DNA of 64,000 nt, from positions 60,076 to 124,075 of the forward strand of contig BCJJ01000019.1 in NCBI GenBank assembly GCA_039545355.1, read 5' to 3'. The notes beneath the pieces were generated by a model. It did no database searches and was not told where the DNA came from. It worked only from the letters and a program-made list of their open reading frames with translations. This DNA comes from Trichosporon coremiiforme. Taxonomy: Eukaryota; Basidiomycota; Tremellomycetes; Trichosporonales; Trichosporonaceae. Shown one piece after another: positions 34,475-43,800 of the stretch; position 1 is the stretch's first letter; every line of letters begins with the position of its first letter. A program made the position numbers and the translations under genes.

Positions 34475-34570
34475 TCTCCGCCAGGGAGTCGAACCCTGCT
34501 CTATCGCGCACTGCCGAAGCAATCTCTCGGACTTGAGAGGCGATTATACTAACCGATATACTAGCGAAGA
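34475..34570 (-). tRNA. trnE(ctc): tRNA-Glu(CTC) with intron
   Basis: Read on the minus strand, a 7-bp acceptor stem TCTTCGC/GCGGAGA (one T-G pair), a D arm with the A-box TAGTATATCGG, an anticodon stem ATCGC/GCGAT, and a T arm CAGGG-TTCGACT-CCCTG form a full cloverleaf. The anticodon is CTC (plus-strand 34535-34537). A 25-nt intron follows position 37, as is normal for eukaryotic nuclear tRNAs. Mature length is 71 nt. A T-rich stretch (TTTCTTTT) downstream is the probable Pol III terminator. Confidence 0.85.
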
Positions 34571-36052
34571 GACAGATGCGAGGGTGTTTCCCCATCGAAC
34601 ATAGGGCGTCGCGTGCGAAAATAATCCTTGGATTGTTGGAATCCAAGTCGTTGGATGCCCGAGTAACGATGTGACCCGCAGCGCGACTAGACAGAACTGA
34701 TCGATTGAGATGGGGTTGCATAGGGTGGCCAGGCGGCCGTTTATATATCTACAGGCAGCTAGAGAACAATAAGGCTAGCTGCAGGCTGTCGGAAGGCGCC
34801 GGGGACACCGAGAATGTGTGTAAGAAGCATGTTCTTAACGCAATAGAACGGCGGGACGGGGGTGCTAACGAGAACAATAAGACGTCAAAACGGAGGTGCT
34901 GCCGAGCACCGGGGTGACGGACAAGAAATCACGTGATTTCCAACAATAATCGCGTATGCATGTTTACTCGGGATGTGACGATACAGATGACAGTGAGGTT
35001 TGATGAGAAATCAGGCCAGAAAATGCGCGGAAGGTGGAGGAACGAGCGGAATTGTGTCCACGGTCTGGTCAAGGAAGACCTGTCGGCGACTGCGGCCAGT
35101 GCCGATCGCGAGCGGACATGACGGTGTCCCCGCCGCACGCAACTCATCTCCTGCACAGCCTGCCTGACCTCGCTGTTGAGCGCTCCCTTCTTCCCCAGGT
35201 GTCCGTCTTCCCTATCACGTGTAACGGCATAGGTGCGACGCGACGAAGCGGGCCCCAATCGTTTCTGCGGACTACTGCTGTCCGCACCTGCGCCGTGGCA
35301 GGCTGCAGCACGCCGTGGCGCACTCTGCAGCAGAAGACGCGACTTTCGGCGTCGCACAGGATTCAGCCGGGCTCATTCGGGATGGCAAGGGTGGAATTAT
35401 GTGACGGAGGGAAGAGCAGGGAGATGAAGGGCGGCGAAGGGAGTTGAAGGGCGGAGAAGGGCTCGGAATAAACTGGCTCCTGGCTTTTGGTGAGGGTCGG
35501 TAAATGAGGGACTAACGTGCCTGAGACGCGTCGGTGGCAAAGGTGGAGGTCGGTCGGTGGAGGTTGTCCATTGACGACAGTTGACGGAGTTGTGATGACC
35601 AGCGCTAGCTGGTGCGTCCAGAGGAAGTTCAGGCATAGCCCATGCGGTATGACATTTTGCGAGAAGGAAAACGTAACATATAGGCGGCAACCAAGGTCTC
35701 CACCGGAAACCTCCGCCTGGCTTGGCGCTGGGTGACGGTCTCCGACGTCACTGTAATGATCAACGGGTGATCGTCGATCTCCCCGTCATTGTGCGTATCA
35801 GAATGCCAGGATCTGCAAGCCCTTCACATTGTGCACGTGAGCTCGCCAAGGACAGGTTGAGCGGAGGTGGAGGCCGACCGCTGCGGACTACACACCCTCG
35901 CATCCTCTGCACCACCGCACCGTCGCACGACATGCTCACCACCCACACCTTACGCAGCGCATGCAGTGCACGAAGGGCGAAGCGCTGAGCTGTCCACTCT
36001 CACACTCCAGCATGCATCCTGCTCGTCACTTTCTTTCTCATCGTCACTCAGC
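34571..36052. other. Intergenic region upstream of the repeat protein
   Basis: About 1.5 kb with no supported gene. It contains a perfect 16-bp palindrome with a CACGTG core at 34925-34940. The region before the next ATG is not distinctive. Confidence 0.45.
34925..34940 (+). promoter_or_regulatory. 16-bp palindrome with CACGTG core
   Basis: GAAATCACGTGATTTC is a perfect inverted repeat centred on an E-box. TCACGTGA is the favoured site of Cbf1-type bHLH proteins, which act at promoters and at some centromeres. The target gene is unclear. Confidence 0.5.
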
Positions 36053-37354
36053 ATGCGGTTCAGGCGGCACTGGCAGTCCATCCAGCCTACCCAGCCCATC
36101 CAACAGCCGGTACGGGACGCCCCAGTCGGCGAAGAGCCTAGCGCCGTTCTCCTCAACCCCAGCACCTCGAGCGCAGCAACAGATAACGACGTGAAGATCA
36201 AGATCACTCCTCCCTCTGTGTCCACTCTCTCTCTCGACAGCGCGTTCGACAGCACGCACCTCCGTCCACCGCAGCGGTCGCCCCTCCCTCGGATCCCGCC
36301 GTACAGGCGGCGTACCCGCTCACGCTCACGCTCACCTTCGCCGACTCTACCCAGGGAAGGTTCAGCCCTTCCGTTGTCATCTATACTTGCCAGTACCTCG
36401 AGCATTGGCAGGGCTACAGCTGGCTCCTCACGATCGAACCCAAACTCTCGGGCTGGTTCACCTGGCCCACTTCCTCACACGGCCTGGCCCAGCGGTGATA
36501 GGGCAGGTGGGATCGGACCCCGGCCAACCTTAACTCACGGGGACGGAATGCCCAACTCGCTCCAGACCGGTGAACCTTGCTCTGGCCCAGGTGGCCACTC
36601 TAAAACGCGTGCACAAACATCAGGCGAAACATGTCCCTACCCGACACAGCCAGTCCAGCTAGTCCAGCCAGGGCTGGGTGGAGGCCGCCAAGTGCAAGCT
36701 CGCACGAACGGAGTCGCTGGTGACATCACTTCTCATCAGAGCGGGCTTGATGGACTCGACGGACATGGCGGACTCAACGGACTCAACAGCTTTAACGTTC
36801 TCAGCGGTCTCAACGGTCCCGACGGTCACGTTAACGGACTACACAGACCTAGCGAACTCCACGGATCCACCGGCTTACCTAGACGTACCGTTCCTGCTGG
36901 ACCGAACGGCGCCGGTCCCGCTCCCGAACCGCGCTCGCTCACCTCCCGCCTCCTGCAGCCATCGAAGCATAGCCGCCGGGCCTCATGGTCGCGCACGCTG
37001 AAGACCGCGCGCGAACTCCACCCAGTCCGGAAATGGGAGAATCCCGAGCTGGGCAAGACCTACCTAGCAAAGGCGTACTGTTCCGATCTCCGCAACCTGC
37101 GCGCCGAGGAGAAGGAGCGCCGTCAGCTGCGCAAACAAGGAGAGAGGAATAAGGAGAAGGCAGAGAAGGCAGAGAAGGCAGAGAAGGCAGAGAAGGCAGA
37201 GAAGGCAGAGAAGGAGGAGGGGTGGCTGCCTCTCCATGGTAGAGACCGAGCATGCAGACTGAGTGAGGCACGTGTTTCACCCCACAGCCCCCAGGCTGTG
37301 CCAGCGCGCCGAGCGCGCCGAGTGCGCCGAGACGAACCCCCGGGCCTCCCGTGA
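36053..37354 (+). CDS. Low-complexity hypothetical protein with EKA repeats
   Basis: Single-exon frame of 433 residues from the ATG at 36053. It has RRRTRSRSRSPSP-type RS runs, a Gly/Leu/Asn-rich central stretch (GLDG, GLNG, HGG units), a basic segment near SKHSRRASWSRTLKTARE, and six perfect EKA tripeptides from a 9-bp repeat. No domain, signal peptide or membrane helix was recognised. The ordered part before the repeats (ELGKTYLAKAYCSDLRNL) looks like genuine protein, but the C-terminal 40 residues could be read-through of an unrecognised intron. A nuclear or RNA-related role would be a guess. Confidence 0.5.
   Translation: MRFRRHWQSIQPTQPIQQPVRDAPVGEEPSAVLLNPSTSSAATDNDVKIKITPPSVSTLSLDSAFDSTHLRPPQRSPLPRIPPYRRRTRSRSRSPSPTLPREGSALPLSSILASTSSIGRATAGSSRSNPNSRAGSPGPLPHTAWPSGDRAGGIGPRPTLTHGDGMPNSLQTGEPCSGPGGHSKTRAQTSGETCPYPTQPVQLVQPGLGGGRQVQARTNGVAGDITSHQSGLDGLDGHGGLNGLNSFNVLSGLNGPDGHVNGLHRPSELHGSTGLPRRTVPAGPNGAGPAPEPRSLTSRLLQPSKHSRRASWSRTLKTARELHPVRKWENPELGKTYLAKAYCSDLRNLRAEEKERRQLRKQGERNKEKAEKAEKAEKAEKAEKAEKEEGWLPLHGRDRACRLSEARVSPHSPQAVPARRARRVRRDEPPGLP
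37154..37207 (+). repeat. 9-bp in-frame repeat, six copies
   Basis: Six perfect copies of GAGAAGGCA encode EKA repeats in the surrounding open frame. In-frame units vary in number without frameshift and are prone to length polymorphism. Confidence 0.9.
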
Positions 37355-37924
37355 GCTTGAGGGCTTGAGGGCTTGAGAGACAGAGTTCCGAACGTCCCGG
37401 CGCACGGACCACCGATTCCAGCACCACTACTCAACACTCAGCGTATCAGCTGGCGAGCAAGTCACGACTTTCCACATCGCGCGCTGCTGATGGGGCTAGC
37501 CCTGTCAGCCATATCTATCCGCATGGCCGCATGCATGCCGAGCACCGCCCGGCGTCCTGTGCATCCAGAGCCCGGAGCTCCATTGACAGATTTTGTCAAA
37601 CCCACTACTGCGCCCGGACCCGCTGAATGCGTCCACGGCTGCGCTGGCGCGCTGGAATGCACACTTGGCGCGCCCCCTGCACAAAGTGCGCCCTTGGCGG
37701 CTCACGTCACATCGCCCGATGGGTGGCGCATGTGCACGATGCACGGTCAGTGGAACAATCAATCGCGGAATGCACAAAGAGCACAAGGAAAAAAGGAGGA
37801 GAATGCATTGAGAGCTGCGCTGGGCAGGCTCGGGGGACCCAGATGTCGTTTTACAAGTACACTGCGTCCTGCGCAGAGCAGCCTAGCCTGCTAGGCTGCC
37901 TACATGTGCTAGCTTGCCCATGGT
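37355..37924. other. Convergent intergenic spacer
   Basis: About 570 bp between the ends of the repeat protein gene and the AA11-like gene. No further feature was seen. Confidence 0.45.
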
Positions 37925-39046
37925 TTAGAACGAGCGAGAGCGGCCGCCGTGAGGGCCGGCGCGGCGGTGGCCGTGGACGCTGTTGCGCTTCTGGCGACGC
38001 ACGCACTTCTTCTTGCGGTTCTTGCCGGACTCGGTGGGGGGAGAGATGCCCGTCGCCGAAGACTGGGCCTGGCTGCCCTGGCTCTGCGAGTTGCCACCGT
38101 CGGTCTGAGTAGGCTGCGCCTCGCTCGAACCGGCCGAGGAGGTAGGCTGCCACTCGCCGTTGTTACCGCCGTCAGTGGAGGAGGGAGCGGCGACGGACGA
38201 GGACTCGGGGTGCCACTGGCCGTTGTCGAACGAAGCAGACGAGGAAGGAGCGGGGGCACCCTCAGACGAGGCGGCAGCAGAAGAAGCGGGAGCACTACCC
38301 TCAGTGCTGGAGGGAGAGGGAGCGGCCGCAGACGACTGGGGCGTGTTGCCGCCGCCGGGACCAGCGGCGCAGTTGCCCAGAGGAGCAGCAGTCTTGCTGG
38401 ACTGGTTGATGAGGTCGGGGCCGGGGTTGGGGAACTCGAGGTCAGAGCCCTCGAGGGTGCTGCAGCCGTTGCCGATGTTCGCCTCGAAGATCGTGGGACG
38501 CGAGCTAAAGCCGGAACCACCGTCGCGGCGACGCTGGCTACCACCGTTGATCTTGATGTGCGCACAGTTCATGTACATCTCACGGTTGCCAAGGTTGTTG
38601 AACCAGGTCCAGGCGAAGATGGCGTCACCGGTGGGGGCGTCGCCGGGAACGGTGACGGGGTAGTCGGTAGGAGTAGTAGTCGAGGGACAGTTGCCGACGA
38701 TGGACTGGATGACGGTGAAAGTCTTGCCGCCGTCGTACGAAAGCGAGGCCTGGCACGAGCCACCATTGTGGGTGGCACCACCCTGCAGAGTGAAGTGGTA
38801 GCTGCCGCCGGCGCTCCACTCGGCGGTGACGGCACCGCCAGGACCGTTGAGGTCAGAGAGGAAACCCTTGCAGGGGTAGTTGGAGCCGTCGGCGTTGAGC
38901 GGAGAAGTCATGCTGTACTCGATCTCGGTCGCGTGCGGGTTCGACTTCGAACGGAACGGAGCGGGGTACGTCATCTCCATGTGAGCGTTGGCGGGAACGA
39001 CCAGAGAGGCCACCGCGGCGAGAGAGGCGATTGAGAGGGCGATCAT
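37925..39046 (-). CDS. AA11-type lytic polysaccharide monooxygenase
   Basis: Single exon of 373 residues. A 21-residue signal peptide ends ...VPANA, so the mature chain starts with His22, the first ligand of the copper 'histidine brace'. His93 (ATHNGGSC) and Tyr158 (NREMYMNCA) supply the second histidine and the axial Tyr. ADGSNYPCK, VIQSIVGNCP and FAWTWFNNLGNREMY match the AA11 family, known for oxidative cleavage of chitin. A Ser/Pro/Gly-rich linker of about 170 residues follows, ending in a strongly basic tail (GKNRKKKCVRRQKR). There is no GPI signal, so it is probably secreted or wall-bound through the basic tail (inference). A TATA-like element lies about 250 bp upstream. The fungal cell wall itself, or other fungi and insects, could be the chitin source. 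Confidence 0.88.
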   Translation of the reverse strand: MIALSIASLAAVASLVVPANAHMEMTYPAPFRSKSNPHATEIEYSMTSPLNADGSNYPCKGFLSDLNGPGGAVTAEWSAGGSYHFTLQGGATHNGGSCQASLSYDGGKTFTVIQSIVGNCPSTTTPTDYPVTVPGDAPTGDAIFAWTWFNNLGNREMYMNCAHIKINGGSQRRRDGGSGFSSRPTIFEANIGNGCSTLEGSDLEFPNPGPDLINQSSKTAAPLGNCAAGPGGGNTPQSSAAAPSPSSTEGSAPASSAAASSEGAPAPSSSASFDNGQWHPESSSVAAPSSTDGGNNGEWQPTSSAGSSEAQPTQTDGGNSQSQGSQAQSSATGISPPTESGKNRKKKCVRRQKRNSVHGHRRAGPHGGRSRSF

Positions 39047-39294
39047 TTCGTTAAGCGTGGAGTTGGTCTGGGATGCGAGTCAGCGACGCGTTTCTCTTGC
39101 TGGGTGAGACGCGTAACGTACTAGCTTGACACTTCAAAAGATTGTGGGTTGTCGTACGGACTGGTTGTCGGAGGAACGCGTCGAGCGTGCTGGGGCGTGA
39201 GGATTCCAAGGCCTGCTTGGGGAGGTGGATGGAGGTCGAGAACAAGAGCGAGTTGGCGGATGGAGAAGAAGACTTTGACGGGGATGCGCGCGGG

Positions 39295-39301
39295 ATATAT
39301 A
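39295..39301 (-). promoter_or_regulatory. TATA-like element of the AA11 gene
   Basis: On the minus strand the sequence reads TATATATCCCG, the same word as in the phenol hydroxylase TATA region, about 250 bp before the start codon. Confidence 0.4.
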
Positions 39302-42300
39302 GTAACGCTGGCCGGACGATCAGCTACGGCAGGTTCTACAGCTGGGCTGGGGGAGCAGACGGGCAGAGCCAGCCTAGCGGCAGTGGACTGAGTGAGGGAT
39401 AAGGGATACGGCGATGGACGAGTGCAGATACCCGCTGGGACCCTGAATCAGGGGCTAAGATGAGAGGAGGGCGCTTGGGTCGAGTGAGCGCACTGGGTAA
39501 GAGAGTGCGTGCAGTGGGACTTGGGAACACCAGGAGAAAAAGGGGTCAGGGGGGACAAAGGCCAGCTAAGCCTTGGCCGAGGAAGCGGCCGGCAGGGATC
39601 CGCAGGGCCACCCTTTCAGTTCCAGATCAGGAACAATGCTTAGGAGTATCTCCTATTTCTGCGTGGTGCCTCGTTGATGGACCCTTACCCCATACAGCGG
39701 GGTGCCTCAGGACGCTGGCTCCACCTGAAAGCCTTCAGGGTTACGCGTCTAACGCCCAAGGGTAAGCCACTTAGGGCTCGTCGCAGGCACCGAAGACCCT
39801 CAGGTCTCAGGCCTTAGTGTCTAAGGCCTTGCAAGCTCTCGTCGGACGGGCGGCGAGGCATTGCAAGGCATGCGACGGACAGAGCATTTGCCGCTCTGGC
39901 ATTCGCGAATTGGAGGACATTATTCGGGGGTTATCAGCCATTAGCAGGGCGCAATTTGCAGTCTGCTATTTTCGTAATGCTCATGTTCGTCCTTTGCTGG
40001 GTCGTGGTGCCTGCATCTGACCGGCACAGACCGGCTGGTGCAGCCTGCTCGACCCGATTTAGCATGCTTGCTGGCCACCGGCTGCACGCATTTTGGGCCG
40101 ACTACCTAATTCCAGCTCCACTGTGAATGCAACCGACTACCCTCCGCTTACGCAGCCGTATCCCGCAGCCGCATCCCGCAGCCGCGCAGCCGGTGGCAGA
40201 CAAAGAGCGCAGATCCGCAGGTGGCAACAGTCAGAGGATCCCACACATGACGCACTGCGCAGCTGTGTGATCCGACCCAGTGCCAGCGATCACGCCGCAC
40301 CAGCGCACAGTGACTTCCAACACGCCCCTCATTGTCACCTGCCCCTCGTCCAGCCGCACTCTCATGCTCTCACCGCGCATTCTCTGCGCACTGCAGCGGC
40401 ATCGAGCCTTGCACACTGACACACTGATATGGGCGCTGACACGCCGATTTGCCTGCCGTCTAACGACTGGATGGCCGTTAGTCACGGCACTAGGACGGAT
40501 GGCGAGCACAGGCGGAGTAGTCTGGCCGCATAGCATCCTGCTACATAATTCTGCAAACATATTATCCGCGACATGCATGCTGATGGAGCCCATGAACCAA
40601 ACACAAGTGCGACGGCCGTGCCGGGGTGCCTCCTGTCCGCATTTCCTAGTCTGTAGCGGGTGTTTCGTGTCTCGTTCCAGATCTCGCAAAGTTTCCAGAG
40701 AATCGTTCCAAACGCGTAATGTGCCCAAACCTTGACCCCCTTTGCTCCACCGACGTTTGGACCCCATACCCCGCACTGCAGGATCGCGAGGTCTGGGGTC
40801 TGGAATCGAGGTAAGCACAGAACACTGATGCATGCATGGTGCACTAGGCTGGGTGTGTGGTCCAGTCCTTTTTGGGGTGGCAACATGGCGGCATGGCAGC
40901 CGGGGACGCATGAGAGGCGCTTGTCCTTATGCTTGCGCTTGAGCATGAACGGCCAGGCACACATGGCAAGGCACAGAGGCACTAACATGACGACAGCTGA
41001 CGGTACACGAGCCAAGCGTGCGCACAGTGCGCGCGCGGGTGCAGAGCGGGGAGCGCGTAATGCACACATGCATGCGCGTCTCAACTTTTTTTCGACGCGG
41101 ACACCAGAAAAACGCCAAGATGTGCTTCTGTTCGGTTACATTAGGACCCTCGCGACCCTCGATTAAGCCCTGCGTACCAATGTTGAGGATGCGCAGCAGC
41201 TTTTGCGTCCTTCGCCTGCCCTCGTTCCTCAGTCTTTAAGAAGAGCAGAGCAGTCGTCGCCGTAGCACCCCGATCTTATCACAGGGCGCCCACGTGAACA
41301 GCCAAGATTGCGAGTCTATTCAGTCGTGGGCACCTTGAAAATTCATATGGGACCAAGAACGACGCGACTACCCTAGATTGACTCATGGTCGCTCCTGCTG
41401 TCGTTACTGATTCCAGTGACCGGGAGCCTGGATCTGCCGTGCTCTCTACGCTGCTGCGCTGCCTGGCGGAGGAGGGGGCGCGCGCCCACGTGCGATGTGT
41501 ATCGCCTGTCAAGCGCCGGCGATGGCGCTCGGCTTCTGCTCGGCTTCTGCTCGGCATGGCGTCGGTGAGCGGCGGTAGAGGGAGTCTTGGGTGCTTGATG
41601 TCTCGGGCGACCGGAGTCGCGTCGATTCCGATCAGTTATGCCGAGGAGGCTCGGCCGAATGGTTTCTGCGTTCTTCGAACAGCAAGCGGAAGTTTTGAGC
41701 TTCGCTCTGCAGTTCGATGCTGGCACTGGAATGCAAGGCTCACCCGGCAGTGAAGAAGCGGGTGCGCATAATGAACGGGAAAGTGAGGACCCCGCCTTAG
41801 CCTTTGTCGATGCCCCCACTCCTGCCGAGTGCGCTGAGCAAGCTTATGTCACTGACATGTTGGGGGCCGCAGCCTCTGCAAACCTTGAAGTTTTACATCT
41901 ACGCCCTTTGCTCTCGACTTTCTGAACCTTTCCAGAGAACACAGCCGATGAAGGAGAGTTCACGAACTTTGTCCGGAATGATCTCTTTTCTCTGTCAATT
42001 CGCCACTCTGCCACATGCATGATCATTGCATGCAGCTCTGTTCGCTCCGCTCAGTCCCGAGCGTTGTGCCAGGATACGCTGAACGGCAAATGCTGAATGG
42101 TGGGGATGCTGGTCGCCTTTCCAGTGGACCACCTCCACCTTCAGTGACCACGAAAGGAACCCAGGCACGCCCACCAGATAGTCCGAGCCCTTTCCGCCCT
42201 CCACCACCCTTCACACTCCCTTCACACTCCCTTCACCACCCTTTCAACGTCCTGGCCCAATCTTAGCGTCGAACAACGAAGGGCACATTCCAGCCGAACG

Positions 42301-42984
42301 CCTAGAATGCGATGTGCAGCGCCCAAAGTCGTGTCGTGGCTGCAATAAGCGCCTTCCGCGATACCCCGAGACGCGCTTCAGCCTATGGCGCCGGCGTTCG
42401 CTAAAGTTGTTTCGCACTCGAGCGAATCGCATCCGATGCGATTCGAACGTCTACTGATGAGACTGCGGACAGTCGTTAGAAGTAACAGAAGTGGAACTGA
42501 TAAGTGATCGAAGAATAGAAGCTCGTATCGAGCCGTGATTCAGAAGCAGTCTGAAACTTTGGGGACGGGATTAAGAATGGAGACGCAAGCGAGAGACCAG
42601 GCGAGCGAGAGCTCGTCGGATAGATCAAGGAGTATGCGACGGGCAGCTGACTAGCAGAGGCGTAGTTGTGTCACATCTGCAAAGCCCGATGATCGACGAT
42701 CGGACAGGCCGCGGCGGTCAGACTTCCGAGTCTGCCGAGTCAGGCGTGACAGAGGCGTTCTGTGGTACTAACCGCTCACTGCTACTACTGCTTAAGTTCT
42801 GCCGAGGTCGGGCTCACAGCTCCGCTTGCTTGTCCCTGCCTGCTTTGCGATATCCATCCACCTTTTGCGCTCCTGCGAGTTTCCAATGCTGCTCTCGATG
42901 AAGATGGATGGGAAGGAAATTAGTAGCGGGGTTGGGTCTTACGTAATTCTTCCTGCCGTCAAGCTATCAGGCTCCCAGAGCGGC

Positions 42985-42992
42985 TGACGTCA
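42985..42992 (+). promoter_or_regulatory. CRE palindrome TGACGTCA near tRNA-Arg
   Basis: Perfect TGACGTCA inside GCTGACGTCAGC, 19 bp before the tRNA-Arg(CCG) 5' end. CRE-like sites occur upstream of some Pol III genes; a function here is unproven. Confidence 0.4.
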
Positions 42993-43011
42993 GCAACAAA
43001 TCAGCTCATCG

Positions 43012-43093
43012 GTCCGCTTAACTCAGTGGTACGAGTGTCGGCTTCCGGAAACGGGGCACGCCGGAGGTCAAGGGTTCGATCCCCTTAGCGGAT
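43012..43093 (+). tRNA. trnR(ccg): tRNA-Arg(CCG) with 10-nt intron
   Basis: Acceptor stem GTCCGCT/AGCGGAT (first pair G-T), D stem ACTC/GAGT, anticodon stem TCGGC/GCCGG and T arm AAGGG-TTCGATC-CCCTT form a complete cloverleaf. The anticodon CCG is at 43045-43047, and an unusually short intron of 10 nt (43049-43058) follows position 37. A-box TTAACTCAGTGG and B-box GGTTCGATCC are intact, and a T6 terminator lies at 43098-43103. Mature length is 72 nt. Confidence 0.9.
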
Positions 43094-43800
43094 TACATTT
43101 TTTGTCCCCCCCCCCCCCCCCCCCGTGTCCGCACCGCATGCGACGGCGGGGGCGCCTGGGTCGACACCTGCTGGTTGTCTTCTCACTGCATAGCTTATCG
43201 TGGTGCTCCCAGAGAAGGGGCCGAGGAACTCTGGTCCGTTCTGTCTACACCCCATCGAGTCCCTCATTGGCAGCGGGCCACACTTGCCGTTCACAAGGAC
43301 GTGGTCGTCCGTGCAAACTGTGTGAGGAGGTGGACCGCCGGGCAGGCAAGGGCCGATAACGCAGAAGCGGCGCGGTGCCAGGGCCGGTGCGGCGAGGTGC
43401 TGCTCGCCAGGAGGAAGGTGAGGAGTGTCTGCACGAGCATGCTGAGGTTGCTGGGATGGGATTCGGTCGAGGTAACAGTGGCCTATATGATTGTGGGAGG
43501 AGGTGGTACCGGACAGATCGCGGAGAGACAGAACTGAGAATAGCACGGACGACACGCTGGTTGATGCCACTTCAGTGGGCCGCGGAACGTCGCTAATTAT
43601 GCTAATCTACGCTCAGAGGGAACGAGGTCGTCGTCCCATCTGCAATGCCCGCCTCGTTTGGTTGCGGTCAGCTGTGCATGCCCGACTTGGGCACCTGATA
43701 CGCCGTCTCCCGATATAGCCATGCCAAGTCTCCATGCCCGTCACCTCCATGGAATGCCCGTCCGAGTCCAAAAGTCCTAAGAATACATTGTCCATCCCGT
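43094..43800. other. Spacer between tRNA-Arg and dihydroorotate dehydrogenase
   Basis: About 700 bp with the tRNA terminator, a 19-nt poly-C run at 43106-43124 and the 3' UTR of the next gene. No protein gene is supported. Confidence 0.5.
43106..43124 (+). repeat. 19-nt poly-C tract
   Basis: A run of 19 C immediately after the tRNA terminator. Second long C homopolymer in the window. Confidence 0.85.

Larger units (their letters stand above)
39047..43011. other. Gene-poor region
   Basis: About 4 kb with no supported protein gene. The first 300 bp are the promoter of the AA11-like gene (TATA-like ATATATA on the plus strand at 39295-39301). The rest holds short open frames without domains. 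No transposon signature was found, although the lack of genes would fit decayed mobile DNA. A CRE palindrome at 42985-42992 sits just before the tRNA-Arg gene. Confidence 0.4.

Noticed and set aside
37949..39034. Long plus-strand frame over the AA11-like gene
   Set aside because: Same codon-bias shadow effect; Arg/Gly/Val-rich with no features, while the minus strand has a signal peptide and a complete LPMO domain.
39540..39870. Stretch with repeated CCTTAGG/TAAGGCCTT words, considered as a transposon remnant
   Set aside because: No terminal repeats, target duplication or transposase/reverse-transcriptase motif could be found.
42262..42476. Cys-containing frame (SCRGCNKR) resembling half a zinc cluster
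   Set aside because: The first CX2C pair and the last cysteine are missing, there is no start codon and no splice-consistent extension.
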